Below, piece by piece: positions 51,452-61,237 of a stretch of DNA of 64,000 nucleotides. Numbering within the stretch: the stretch's first letter is position 1; each line of letters opens with the position of its first letter. Below the pieces are notes generated by a model that made no database searches, was not told the origin of the DNA, and was given only the letters and a program-made list of their open reading frames with translations. A program made the translations under genes and the position numbers. Source of the DNA: Nostoc sp. CHAB 5824 (GTDB taxonomy: Bacteria > Cyanobacteriota > Cyanobacteriia > Cyanobacteriales > Nostocaceae); assembly GCF_020829665.1 (NCBI RefSeq), contig NZ_JAIVFT010000011.1, positions 186,001-250,000 on the forward strand. The letters are read 5' to 3'.

Positions 51452-52459
51452 TTATGGCTTATAGCTTCGTATTTCGTGAGTAGTAGCTTCGCGTGATTCT
51501 GCTAACCCAAATTCTTTAGAAACTATTACATCCAAAGCACACAAGCTAACTAAAGCCAAAAATGGAACTACTGTCTTAATAGCAGACATAGGCCATCTTC
51601 TTAAAGCACCCAAGAAAACTTTCAAATTAACTTCTTTACCGTTCTGCAACAACATCCGTCTGCAAAATTGCTTAGAATACCCATTTTCTTCCAGTTTCAA
51701 AATCACTTCGGGTATGTGTTTGTATTGCATTAACAGTGCAGACTTTGGTTCTTTCTGCCAATAACTCACACCAACAACACATTCTAAATAAGTCTCTTTA
51801 GTGACAATTACATTGCCATTAGCAGCACAATACCCAGCTAAATATGCTAAAGATATCCAGTTATTCTCAGCATCTTGCCAATCTTGCAAAGCGCATTTTA
51901 CTAGGTCGGTGCGGTAGACTGTAGCAGTCAGAAAAATAACTGCGCCGACACTTTTTGAGAAACAATGCTCAAATATAGCTTTACCATCACCATCGCCATC
52001 TTCACTATCTATATCAAACCAACGATTACCAACAATTGTTGGTGGATGAACTGGTTCGCCAGTAATTTGGTTCCGTCCGGAAAAGTTGAGGAACAATAAT
52101 GATAAATCTTCATGCTGCTTGAGTTTGTTAATCACATAAGCAATTGCTCTATCTTGAATTGGGTCATCATCACCAATTGTCCAAACATATTTTGTTGTTG
52201 TAGAATTTAGACAATACATAATATTTTTGACTACGCCTAAATTATTTAAATTTTTATTTGATTGAAATGTGATATTGCTAAGTATGGCTTGCCATTTTTG
52301 TATGATTTCCTGAGTATGGTCTGTTGAACAATTATCAGAAACTAAAATTTCACAATCATCTTCAAAACCTTTAATAGCTTGAGCTAACCATGCTAACTGT
52401 TTATCAAGTAATTCAGCACGATTATAAGTGGGTATGGCAATAGTCAGTAATTTTTGCAT
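51452..52459 (-). CDS. Family 2 glycosyltransferase, tandem paralogue A
   Basis: 335 residues from the ATG at 52459 (MQKLLTIAIPTYNRAELLDK), which aligns with the start of the next paralogue. The frame also opens at TTG 52504 and ATG 52498. Metal site WTIGDDDPIQ; SDNCSTDHTQEII. C-terminal basic-hydrophobic helix (MSAIKTVVPFLALVSLCAL) suggests membrane contact. Clearly a sister of the gene at 52549-53502. Confidence 0.88.
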   Translation of the reverse strand: MQKLLTIAIPTYNRAELLDKQLAWLAQAIKGFEDDCEILVSDNCSTDHTQEIIQKWQAILSNITFQSNKNLNNLGVVKNIMYCLNSTTTKYVWTIGDDDPIQDRAIAYVINKLKQHEDLSLLFLNFSGRNQITGEPVHPPTIVGNRWFDIDSEDGDGDGKAIFEHCFSKSVGAVIFLTATVYRTDLVKCALQDWQDAENNWISLAYLAGYCAANGNVIVTKETYLECVVGVSYWQKEPKSALLMQYKHIPEVILKLEENGYSKQFCRRMLLQNGKEVNLKVFLGALRRWPMSAIKTVVPFLALVSLCALDVIVSKEFGLAESREATTHEIRSYKP

Positions 52460-52548
52460 AGGAATAGATAGTAATGAAATTGGGATATAATTGGTCATTG
52501 TCAAGACTTAGGATTAACAATAAAGTACTTGACAATTAATACACTAAA

Positions 52549-53502
52549 TTACAGGCTATTTTCTAGCTGCTTGGGTGGAAAAAGAATTGCCCAAGCTGAT
52601 ATACTTAACAAACGTAAGTAAGGAATAAATATCTTTATTGTCAATAAAGGCCAACGTTTTAAAGCACCTAATAAAATTTTCAAATCAGTTTTTTGTTGGA
52701 AATTCTGCCAAATCATTTCTTGACAAAATTTCTGAGGATATCCTGTCCCTAGTAGTTTTATATAAACTTCAGGTATGTAGGCATATCGCATTCTGAAGTT
52801 CCATGTTGGGTCAAGATCCAAAAGACTAGCACCCATCGTACATTCTAAATAAATGTCTTTAGTAACAATGACACTTCCATGAGCAGCACAAAACCCAGTC
52901 CAATATGCTTGAGACGCCCAATTACTAGTAGCAGATGGCCAACTTTGTACAGCGCGTTGTACTAAATCTGTTCGATAAATTGCTGCTGATATAAAAAGTA
53001 CACCACCAAAATTTTCGTTCAGATAACTTTGAAATACAGCTTTTCCATCAACTGTTGGCTCGTCATTATGACTATTCAACCAGCGTTCTACAACAAGTTG
53101 ACCTGTTCGTTTTTGGCGACCAGAGAAGTTTAAAAACATTAGCGCTAAATCTGAATGCTTTTTTAGTGTTATTAACACATAATCTAGGGTTCTGTCTTGA
53201 ATTGGATCGTCATCACCAATTGTCCAAACATATTTACTGGTTGGCGTTTTTAAGCAACAAGCAATATTACCCATTACGCCGACATTTCCGCTATTTTTAT
53301 TTGACGTAAATGTAACATTACTGAGAATTAGCTGCCACTTTTTAATTATTTCTTGGGTATTATCTGTAGAACAGTTATCAGAAATAAAGATTTCGCAGTC
53401 AGACTCAAACCCTTTAATAGCTTTAGCTAACCAAGTAAGTTGTTTATCTAAAAGCTGGGCACGATTGAATGTAGGAATGGCGATGGTTAGCAGTTTATTC
53501 AT
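52549..53502 (-). CDS. Family 2 glycosyltransferase, tandem paralogue B
   Basis: 317 residues beginning NKLLTIAIPTFNRAQLLDKQ, with SDNCSTDNTQEIIKKWQ and WTIGDDDPIQDR; almost the same motif string as its neighbour, separated by about 90 bp. This indicates a tandem duplication followed by divergence, probably giving two transferases with related acceptors. Confidence 0.88.
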   Translation of the reverse strand: MNKLLTIAIPTFNRAQLLDKQLTWLAKAIKGFESDCEIFISDNCSTDNTQEIIKKWQLILSNVTFTSNKNSGNVGVMGNIACCLKTPTSKYVWTIGDDDPIQDRTLDYVLITLKKHSDLALMFLNFSGRQKRTGQLVVERWLNSHNDEPTVDGKAVFQSYLNENFGGVLFISAAIYRTDLVQRAVQSWPSATSNWASQAYWTGFCAAHGSVIVTKDIYLECTMGASLLDLDPTWNFRMRYAYIPEVYIKLLGTGYPQKFCQEMIWQNFQQKTDLKILLGALKRWPLLTIKIFIPYLRLLSISAWAILFPPKQLENSL

Positions 53503-53749
53503 ATTAAGCTCTAATTTGTAGTTAAAAAGGTACTAACAGCAGCTTAGTAATTAATAAACTGCTTCCCGGTCTAACTTTTGTGGTTTGGCTGTCCAAATTT
53601 ATAGTAGATACACCTTTTAATTAATATTTAGCGATTTCCAAAAAATAAATGGTTTGATATTCATTTAGAACTCACTTAAATATTACCTATTATCACAATG
53701 ACGCATAAAAATAGTAACAGTAGACAATTTCCTTGTTTGTAATTAGTAA

Positions 53750-55018
53750 TTACGACGCTATTAAAACTCTATCCGGAATAGGACATGGATAAATTTTTAC
53801 TTCAGGAATTGGCACTACAAACTGTCCACCCCACTCGCCAATAAATGCCATTTGTTCCATAATTTCTTCTTTGAGATTCCAAGGTAAAATTAGGACGTAA
53901 TCTGGTTTTGTTTCGCGTATCTTATCTGGTTCAAAGATGGGAATATGAGTACCAGGTAAAAATAAGCCCTGCTTGTAAGGATTGCAGTCTACTGTGTAAT
54001 CGATAAAATCTTTACCAATCCCACAGTAATTGAGCAATGTATTGCCTTTAGCAGGTGCGCCATAACCAGCGATTGATTTCCCTTCTGCTTTAGCCGTCAA
54101 GAGAAAATTTAATAGCTTGTACTTTGTTTCTTTGACTTTTTCTGCAAATGTAATGTAAGTCTCTATCTGATGCAGTCCAGCGGCGATTTCTTTTGCTTTC
54201 AAATGGCTAACGCGTTCACTAATGCTGTGATTATCAGCATCGTCATGTTTGGCATAAATTCTTAGTGAACCGCCATGAGTTGGTAATTCCTCTACGTCAA
54301 AAAGTTGCAAGTTGTGTGCTGCAAAGATTTTTTCGATAGTCAGGAATGAGAAATAAGAAAAATGCTCGTGATAAATAGTATCAAACTGATTTTCTTGAAT
54401 AAGTTGCAAAATATGAGGAAACTCCATCGTCAAAATGCCATTGGGTTTGAGGATGAGTTTCATTCCAGCAATGAAATCGTTTAGATCCGGTACATGAGCT
54501 AAAACATTGTTACCTATTAAAAGGTCAGCTAGTTTTCCTTGTTTCACGAGTTCTTTGGCAGTTTCAACTCCAAAAAACTTGTTGATACTAGGAATGCCTC
54601 TGGCTTCAGCAACCTTGGCTATATTTGCTGCTGGTTCTATTCCTAAAACGGGGATTCCCTTTTCTAAAAAATATTGCAGTAGGTAGCCGTCGTTACTAGC
54701 GATTTCAATAACTTGATTATCATGATTCAAGTCAAGCTTTTCTACCATCATATCAGTGTAAGTTTTGGCATGTTTTAGCCAACTTACTGAGTATGAAGAA
54801 AAATAAGCATAGTCGCTGAAAATATGATCTGGAGTTTCAAACTGTTCTAATTGGACTAACAGAGTGTCTTCAGATACATAAGCGTGGAGAGGATAAAATT
54901 TTTCTGCATTATTTAGCTGTTCTGCTCTAAGATAAGCATTGGCTAAAGGTGACATTCCTAAATCAATAAAGGTTTGATGCAGAGGTTGACCACTGAAACG
55001 ACATTTTGCGATCGCCAT
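53750..55018 (-). CDS. Sugar C-methyltransferase (Zn-binding N-domain, SAM-dependent)
   Basis: 422 residues from ATG 55018 (a TTG at 55027 is in frame). N-terminal Zn-type segment CRFSGQPLHQTFIDLGMSPLANAYL, SAM motif VIEIASNDGYLLQYFLEKG, and a C-terminal Methyltransf_14-like domain (IAGYGAPAKGNTLLNYCGI, TVDCNPYKQGLFLPGTHIPI). Homologues such as TylC3-type enzymes methylate C3 of 4-keto-6-deoxysugars to branched sugars. Lies between the epimerase and the GT2 pair. Confidence 0.9.
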   Translation of the reverse strand: MAIAKCRFSGQPLHQTFIDLGMSPLANAYLRAEQLNNAEKFYPLHAYVSEDTLLVQLEQFETPDHIFSDYAYFSSYSVSWLKHAKTYTDMMVEKLDLNHDNQVIEIASNDGYLLQYFLEKGIPVLGIEPAANIAKVAEARGIPSINKFFGVETAKELVKQGKLADLLIGNNVLAHVPDLNDFIAGMKLILKPNGILTMEFPHILQLIQENQFDTIYHEHFSYFSFLTIEKIFAAHNLQLFDVEELPTHGGSLRIYAKHDDADNHSISERVSHLKAKEIAAGLHQIETYITFAEKVKETKYKLLNFLLTAKAEGKSIAGYGAPAKGNTLLNYCGIGKDFIDYTVDCNPYKQGLFLPGTHIPIFEPDKIRETKPDYVLILPWNLKEEIMEQMAFIGEWGGQFVVPIPEVKIYPCPIPDRVLIAS

Positions 55019-55128
55019 AAATTTCAACTCACTAATTGCAAATAATTTGATAGATGGGATAAGTCCGAATCAACACTATTTGATTCGGAAGCTTAGATTA
55101 TTTATTCGCTGGTGTTAGGCTACTCTAA

Positions 55129-56157
55129 CTACTTTTTATTCCAGAAAAAGTCTTTGTCAATTTGCTCGGTACGAATCAAATACTCTAGCTGTTTTAAGCG
55201 GGTAAATCCTCTAAACAAGAAAGTATCTTCAGCCATGTGTATTTGACTGAATAAATCAAATAGTTGCTGGGCACCAAGTCGGGCATTCCAATCACACTTA
55301 AATCCAGGTAGGATTGTGTTGATTTTCTCGAAGGATACGCGATAGCTGCGGTTATCTGAGCCGTTGTCACCAAAGGACAATTTACAATCTGGGAAAACAT
55401 CAGCAATAATTTCCGCGATTTCTTTGACGCGATAGTTGTTTGCTGTATCTCCCACGTTGAAGATTTGGTTATGAACAATGTCCCGTGGTGCTTCCAAAGT
55501 GCAGACTATTGCTTTGCAAATATCCAGTGCGTGGACTAATGGCCGCCAGGGTGTACCATCACTGGTCATTTTGATTTGTTTGCTAGTCCATGCCAACCCT
55601 GCTAAGTTGTTTAAAACAATATCAAAACGCATCCTGGGAGAAGCACCAAAGGCAGTGGCATTCCGCATAAAGGTGGGAGAGAAGTCATCGTCAGCGAGTG
55701 GTCTGACATCTCTTTCTACAAGAGTTTTGCATTCTGCGTAGGCTGTTTGAGGATTAACTGGGGATTCTTCTGTGACATCACCTGCGGTAGCAACACCGTA
55801 GACGCTGCACGAAGACATATATACAAACCGGCGCACACCCATAGCCTTAGCTAGGCTAGCTAGACGAACTGAACCTACATGATTAATTTCGTAGGTAATA
55901 TTAGGTGCTAATTGTCCGGCTGGGTCGTTGGAGAGTTCCGCCATGTGAACTATTGCTTCAACACCTTCCAAATCATCAGGGGTGATGTTGCGGATATCTT
56001 TGTTGAGGGTTTTGGGTGTCACCCCATTAGCGTTATACAGCCAACCAACTTTATAGAAACCAGTGTCTAGACCGATAACTTCATGTCCCCGTTCAATTAA
56101 CAGAGGCGGTAATAACGAACCAAGATAGCCTTCTGTTCCAGTTACTAATATTTTCAT
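55129..56157 (-). CDS. NAD-dependent sugar epimerase/dehydratase (extended SDR)
   Basis: 342 residues. Nucleotide site VTGTEGYLGSLLPPL, catalytic Ser/Tyr/Lys in MSSCSVYG and YAECKTLVE, and RPLVHALDICKAI. Typical extended SDR acting on nucleotide sugars, likely reducing or epimerising the C4 ketone after methylation. Separated by 110 bp from the C-methyltransferase; same operon. Confidence 0.9.
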   Translation of the reverse strand: MKILVTGTEGYLGSLLPPLLIERGHEVIGLDTGFYKVGWLYNANGVTPKTLNKDIRNITPDDLEGVEAIVHMAELSNDPAGQLAPNITYEINHVGSVRLASLAKAMGVRRFVYMSSCSVYGVATAGDVTEESPVNPQTAYAECKTLVERDVRPLADDDFSPTFMRNATAFGASPRMRFDIVLNNLAGLAWTSKQIKMTSDGTPWRPLVHALDICKAIVCTLEAPRDIVHNQIFNVGDTANNYRVKEIAEIIADVFPDCKLSFGDNGSDNRSYRVSFEKINTILPGFKCDWNARLGAQQLFDLFSQIHMAEDTFLFRGFTRLKQLEYLIRTEQIDKDFFWNKK

Positions 56158-56602
56158 TGTGGTTAATGCCTTTGTATTGATGAGTTAAATTAGGGGCGCA
56201 CAGATATTCGCCCTACTACGTGTTGCATCCAAGAGGGAACCGCTATATTTTTCGTTTATATGCAATAACTCGACTTCTCTCCTTTTAGGAGAGAGGTTTT
56301 GAATCTTGCTCCCCTTCCCTCTCTTACGAGGAGAGGGTTAGGGAGAGATAGGGAAGGGCTTGGGGGTTAGTTGGACTCAACCAAAACTAGATGACTCGGC
56401 TAACAGTCATTACGTAGTTACTAAAACTTTTTGCCGACTTACCCATTGGGTAGCAGCACTCTATAGCGGTTCTTAATTGATGCACTATACTTTTTCTTGT
56501 GGGATGAGTATCTTGTCCCTTGTATTTTCAGGTAGGCAAAGATGCCCACCATACAAGATTCATCCTTTAATTCAGCAGTTCCGGAAGTAATAACTATGGT
56601 AT
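56158..56602. other. Intergenic region, 445 bp, repeats only
   Basis: Contains CTCTCCTTTTAGGAGAGAGG and CCCTCTCTTACGAGGAGAGGG, two short hairpins typical of dispersed palindromes, and otherwise no credible gene. An ORF on the plus strand (56542 onwards) is a shadow of the next gene. Probably holds the promoter of the epimerase gene. Confidence 0.6.
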
Positions 56603-57817
56603 CTATGCAGTTACTGCACTATCTAGATGCGAAAGTTGGGGAATTTCTGCCACAAGCGCTTTACCGATTTCTAGAGAAGATGTGGCCGCAGGTGAAGGAG
56701 CATTGCAAACATGAATGGAGTTTTGACCGGATACTATCAAAAAGTCGTCTACAAGCTTACCATCGTTCATTAAGGCTTGAGCGCGGACTCCTGCATGGGT
56801 GGGAACTAAATCTTCTGCTTGGACTTCGGGAATTAATTTTTGCAAACTTCTGGTGAAGGCTGCTTTGCTAAAGGAACGAATGATTTCTTGGATGCCTTCA
56901 TCAGCGTGTTTGGCTGCTAATTTCCAGAAACCAGGATAAGTGATAACTTCAACAAAATCGCGCAGGTCAAAGTCGGTTTTTTTGTACCCTTCGCGTTTGA
57001 GCGACAGAACGGCGTTTGGCCCTGCATGGACGCTACCATCAATCATCCGGGTAAAGTGAACACCCAGGAAGGGAAAGTCTGGATTGGGAACTGGGTAAAT
57101 TAGTGTCTTGACCAGATAACGTTTCTCTGGGGTGAGTTCGTAATATTCTCCCCGGAATGGAACAATTTTTGCTTGGGGTTCAACTTGACCTAATTTGGCG
57201 GTGCGATCGCTATGCAATCCAGTACAATTAATTACAAAGCGGGTTTCAAAGCTACCGTTGTTTGTTTGCAGTACCTGATTCTTACCACTTGGAGAGATTT
57301 TCAGAACTTTCGTATTGAGGTGTAAATCTCCACCCTGCTGTTGAATTAACTGGGCATATTTCAAACAGACTTGCTTGTAATTAACAATACCAGTTGAGAA
57401 TACCCGAAGTCCACCTACACATTTTACGTGAGGTTCAATTTCCCTGACTTCTTCGGGGCTGATTCTCTTGACTTCTATGCCATTGTCTAAGCCGCGTTTG
57501 TAGAGATTTTCTAAGCGTGGTAGCTCTTGTTCTTCAGTTGCAACAATTACCTTACCACAAACTTCATGCTCAATTCCATGCTCTTGACAAAATTCTACCA
57601 TTGAGCGAGAACCGTCACGACAAAATTTAGCTTTGAAACTCCCTGGTTTGTAGTAAATACCAGAATGAATCACCCCGCTATTATTGCCGGTTTGATGAAA
57701 TGCCCATTGACTCTCTTTTTCGAGTACTAAAATACGGGCATTGGGATAGCGTTTTCCTAAAGCCAACGCTGTAGAGAGTCCAACTATTCCCCCACCTATA
57801 ATTGCAAAATCATACAT
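56603..57817 (-). CDS. lhgO: L-2-hydroxyglutarate oxidase-like FAD oxidoreductase
   Basis: 404 residues. FAD site DFAIIGGGIVGLSTALAL, LVLEKE, HQTGNNSGVIHSGIYYKPGS (typical of LhgO), and a C-terminal ICNAPSPAATSSLEIG-type end (VCNAPSPAATSSLEIG). LhgO enzymes oxidise L-2-hydroxyglutarate, yet homologues recur in glycan clusters, where they may act on a sugar acid. Role here is inferred. Confidence 0.85.
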   Translation of the reverse strand: MYDFAIIGGGIVGLSTALALGKRYPNARILVLEKESQWAFHQTGNNSGVIHSGIYYKPGSFKAKFCRDGSRSMVEFCQEHGIEHEVCGKVIVATEEQELPRLENLYKRGLDNGIEVKRISPEEVREIEPHVKCVGGLRVFSTGIVNYKQVCLKYAQLIQQQGGDLHLNTKVLKISPSGKNQVLQTNNGSFETRFVINCTGLHSDRTAKLGQVEPQAKIVPFRGEYYELTPEKRYLVKTLIYPVPNPDFPFLGVHFTRMIDGSVHAGPNAVLSLKREGYKKTDFDLRDFVEVITYPGFWKLAAKHADEGIQEIIRSFSKAAFTRSLQKLIPEVQAEDLVPTHAGVRAQALMNDGKLVDDFLIVSGQNSIHVCNAPSPAATSSLEIGKALVAEIPQLSHLDSAVTA

Positions 57818-57914
57818 TAGTATTATTGTACTTGAAATTACAGTAAATCTATAAAGTTATTTGTCATTTGTTATTTAACTCCTGACTCCTAACTCCTAAC
57901 TCCTAACTCTTCTC

Positions 57915-58688
57915 TTACCATACCTTCCAAGGAGCTTGATTGTTTTTCCACAGCCCCTCTAGGTAGTTTTTATCGCGTAAAGTATCCATCGGTTGCCAAA
58001 ATCCATCATGCTTGAAAGCAGATAACTGTTCCATATCAGCTAGCTTTTCTAATGGCTCTTGCTCCCACACGGTAGAGTCATCAGCAATTAAGTTGATTAC
58101 TTCTGGTTCTAACACAAAATAACCGCCATTAATCCAAGCTCCATCACCTTCAGGTTTTTCCCGAAAGCTGGTAATTTTAGTTTGCTCATATCCTAAAGAA
58201 ATAGCACCAAAACGTCCGGCTGGTTGAACGGCTGTGAGTGTTCCTAAGCTATTTTGTTCTTTGTGAAACTTCACTAACTCGGTGATGTTAATATTACTGA
58301 CACCATCACCATAAGTAAAGCAAAAAGTCTCATTACCAAGATGTTCGCTGATTCGCTTTAAACGTCCGCCTGTCATTGTATTATCACCCGTATTTACTAA
58401 GGTGACGCGCCAGGGTTCGGCATAACCAGAATGCACGTTCATCTGGTTAAATCGCATATCAAAAGTAACATCTGACATGTGTAAGAAGTAATTAGCAAAA
58501 TACTCCTTAATTATGTAACCTTTGTAACCGCAACAAATAATGAAGTCATTAATGCCGTGAGCAGAGTAAGTTTTCATTATGTGCCAAAGGATTGGCTTAC
58601 CACCAATTTCAACCATCGGCTTTGGTCTGATACTGGTTTCTTCACTGAGGCGTGTACCAAGACCTCCAGCCAAAATCACCGCTTTCAT
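57915..58688 (-). CDS. rfbF: Glucose-1-phosphate cytidylyltransferase RfbF
   Basis: The frame extends 44 codons further, but ATG 58688 gives 257 residues, the exact family length, and CCGAGGTAATTGC precedes it. Motifs: VILAGGLGTRLSEETSIRPKPMVEIGGKPIL, FIICCGYKG and YGDGVSNINI. It makes CDP-glucose from glucose-1-phosphate and CTP, the first step to CDP-linked deoxysugars. The next enzyme, CDP-glucose 4,6-dehydratase (RfbG), is not in the window. Confidence 0.95.
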   Translation of the reverse strand: MKAVILAGGLGTRLSEETSIRPKPMVEIGGKPILWHIMKTYSAHGINDFIICCGYKGYIIKEYFANYFLHMSDVTFDMRFNQMNVHSGYAEPWRVTLVNTGDNTMTGGRLKRISEHLGNETFCFTYGDGVSNINITELVKFHKEQNSLGTLTAVQPAGRFGAISLGYEQTKITSFREKPEGDGAWINGGYFVLEPEVINLIADDSTVWEQEPLEKLADMEQLSAFKHDGFWQPMDTLRDKNYLEGLWKNNQAPWKVW

Positions 58689-58930
58689 GCAATTACCTCG
58701 GAGATTTGTAGGGATATGATTATTTGAATTTTTCGAGATGAAGAGGATGCACTTAGATGGAGAAAAATTGATTTCTGATTTCTTTTTCTCCGTCAATAAT
58801 CTAACTATAATTTTCGGCAAAATTATGAAGGAAAGATAAATTAAAATCTTTTCTATATAAAAGCTCTATGAATATCTAGAAATAAAAGAATAAATAACTC
58901 AATTAAAGAAAAATATCACCCATAAAAGAA

Positions 58931-58982
58931 CTAGGATTAGCGTCAGCTAACCCTAGTCAAGCTTGATTTTTTCAATCAAGCT
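58931..58982 (-). terminator. Double hairpin downstream of the kinase gene
   Basis: CTAGGATTAGC...GCTAACCCTAG (58931-58956, imperfect) and AGCTTGATT-TTTTC-AATCAAGCT (58960-58982, perfect 9-bp stem) lie 33-85 bases past the kinase stop on the minus strand. They form a plausible terminator for the kinase/PP2C/VWA trio. The surrounding 58689-59015 is A/T-rich with no gene. Confidence 0.6.
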
Positions 58983-59015
58983 AAATAATATTTTAGTAAC
59001 AAAAGTTACTTGTTT

Positions 59016-61181
59016 CTAGTTAGTTTTTTCCACATTACTTGAGCTGTTGAATAAAGGATCGCATTTGTTTTCTACAACTACACACATGTTACTGAGTGCT
59101 TGCTGATAATTATCCATATCATCTTGCTCAAGGAAGATTTTGGCAGATGCCTGTATATCCTCGACAGCTTTCGCCTGATTTTTGTTAGATTCACTACCGC
59201 CATACTGTGCTAGTTCATAGCGAACCATACCTCGTTTGAGATACACTTTTGCTAGTTTGGGACTGATAGTTAATGCTTGGTTAAAGTCAGCGATCGCTTG
59301 ATTATATTCTTGCTCATAATTGCTGCTATATTGAGCAATTTGATAATAGACAACACCTCGCTGAAAGTAAGCTTCGGCTTTGGATACATTAAGTTTTATC
59401 GCGTGAGTAAAATCAGAGATCGCTCTTTTGTAAGCTTGTTGAGATTCACCGCTGTATTTAGCCATTTGGGTGCGGACAATTCCCCGTCTGATATAAGCTT
59501 CAATTTCATTATTATCCAGACCAATGGCGCGATTATAGTCTGCGATCGCTAGGTTATACTCTAGATCGGGATCGTTGCTATATTCAGCGAGCATATAGCG
59601 GGCATTACCCCGATTCACAAGAGCTTTGGTTTGATTGGGATTGATTTTGAGAGCTTGGCTATAATCTACGACTGCTCCTTCGTAGTCTTTCATGTTATAG
59701 CGGGCATTGCCACGATTTACAATAGCTCTGGCATGTGTCGGTTCTTGTTCAATTGCTCCGGTAAAGTTGGCAATTGCTTTTTCATAATCTCGGTCTTTGT
59801 AAGCAGTATAACCTTGCTGATAGTAATCAGCGAAGCTGAGTTTGTTAGTTGTCTGGCGAGACTTCAGCGTTTGTTGAGTGTAAGCATTTTGGGAAACCAA
59901 CGGCTGAGTAAATTTAATCATTACGTCCGCATATCCCAATAAACCAAAACCTAGCAAGCAACAAATAATCGGGTACAACTTTGACTTCTTGGAAGGTTTA
60001 TAAGACGCACCGCTTGGGGTAATTATTGGCTGCCAGTAATTTAGCTGCGGTGACATGGCCCGCTGTGGAAAATGCGGTGTCTGGGTGTAGCGCTTTTTCG
60101 GTTTGATTCGCGGTTGGAGATGTTCTCTAGCTTCGATAGCCCGATGTGATGGGAAGGGGTCGCGTCCGCCTAATCGCACAGTTCGTTCACACCAGGGACA
60201 GCTACGCATGTGGTTGTTGTAGCGATGCTGAGGATTTGCCGTGCAAGTAATCAGGGAATCTTCGGCTTCAGCAATAGCTGAAAGCCAAGTCTGGGCACTG
60301 GGGCGCAGCAGTGGGTTATTGTGACCCTCTTCAAAACAACGGACAAATAGTTCCTGTAAGCTGGGATGGAGAATTTCCCAAGGGGGTGCAATGGGTGTAG
60401 GAAGATAAGGTACGTAGCGCTTTTGGCTGTAAGTGAAATGACCCGATGCAATGCGGGCTTCATAAGGCGGTGGCTCAATAGCGCCTTGAAAAATCCCCGA
60501 AAATGGGTGGGTGCCTTCCATTAAGAGTTGAAATACCAGCACTGCTAACCCAAATAAGTCGTGAGAAATTTCGCGATCGTGCTGGGCAAAAGTTTTATTC
60601 TGTAGTTCTGGTGGGGTAAACTCTGGTTTACCTACTGGGCAGCGATAAACAACATTGCTGTTGGGGTCGAGTACTTGGAAAGAGTCTGTGTCTATCAAAG
60701 TCACCAGTGCTGTGTCACTGACGAGGATATTCGACTCATTCACATCACCAATACAATATCCACTAGCGTGCAAAGCTGCAAAAGCCGCCGCCAAGTTACG
60801 AGCCGTGCGGAGCAGGTACTGATAGTTGAATAGGGGACAGTGTTGGCGACGGGTTCTAGGGTTATAAAAGTCGATGATTGGACGCATCCCTTGAATGTGT
60901 GGCATCAAAAAGCCCAGGATGATATTTTTGCCATCTGCCGCCCGTAATAAATCCTCTGGCCAAGCGATAGAGATATGCCCTAAACTCGCCGTAGGGTTTT
61001 CTGGCGGGTTGGCAAGCATCGCCTGGAGTTTATCAGCATGGGCAGTCGTTGGCTTGTGGTAAATCTTCGCCACCAAATTGTTATCGGATGGCACTGCATA
61101 AACACAAGCTTCACCGCCACGTCCCAAACTGACATTGAGACTGAGGATTTCTTTTCTAGGGGAACAACGTAGTACCTGCAT
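59016..61181 (-). CDS. Kinase-like protein with Zn-ribbon, transmembrane helix and TPRs (TerY-P-type)
   Basis: 721 residues. Kinase domain about 15-330: glycine loop SLGRGGEACVYAV, VAKIYHK, catalytic loop GDVNESNILV (Asp and Asn kept, HRD changed to IGD), LIDTDSF instead of DFG. A Cys cluster CTANPQH...CPWCERT follows (about 310-340), then a helix at about 400-420 (LYPIICCLLGFGLLGYADVM) and about six TPRs (450-690). The kinase resembles those of TerY-P triads. The TPR tail, probably outside or periplasmic if the helix spans the membrane, is unusual. Adjacent PP2C and VWA genes complete the trio. Confidence 0.82.
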   Translation of the reverse strand: MQVLRCSPRKEILSLNVSLGRGGEACVYAVPSDNNLVAKIYHKPTTAHADKLQAMLANPPENPTASLGHISIAWPEDLLRAADGKNIILGFLMPHIQGMRPIIDFYNPRTRRQHCPLFNYQYLLRTARNLAAAFAALHASGYCIGDVNESNILVSDTALVTLIDTDSFQVLDPNSNVVYRCPVGKPEFTPPELQNKTFAQHDREISHDLFGLAVLVFQLLMEGTHPFSGIFQGAIEPPPYEARIASGHFTYSQKRYVPYLPTPIAPPWEILHPSLQELFVRCFEEGHNNPLLRPSAQTWLSAIAEAEDSLITCTANPQHRYNNHMRSCPWCERTVRLGGRDPFPSHRAIEAREHLQPRIKPKKRYTQTPHFPQRAMSPQLNYWQPIITPSGASYKPSKKSKLYPIICCLLGFGLLGYADVMIKFTQPLVSQNAYTQQTLKSRQTTNKLSFADYYQQGYTAYKDRDYEKAIANFTGAIEQEPTHARAIVNRGNARYNMKDYEGAVVDYSQALKINPNQTKALVNRGNARYMLAEYSNDPDLEYNLAIADYNRAIGLDNNEIEAYIRRGIVRTQMAKYSGESQQAYKRAISDFTHAIKLNVSKAEAYFQRGVVYYQIAQYSSNYEQEYNQAIADFNQALTISPKLAKVYLKRGMVRYELAQYGGSESNKNQAKAVEDIQASAKIFLEQDDMDNYQQALSNMCVVVENKCDPLFNSSSNVEKTN

Positions 61182-61237
61182 AATGAAATTACCGCTAACG
61201 GAGTTATTGTAAGATGTGAAACCTGTAAATTTTTTGC

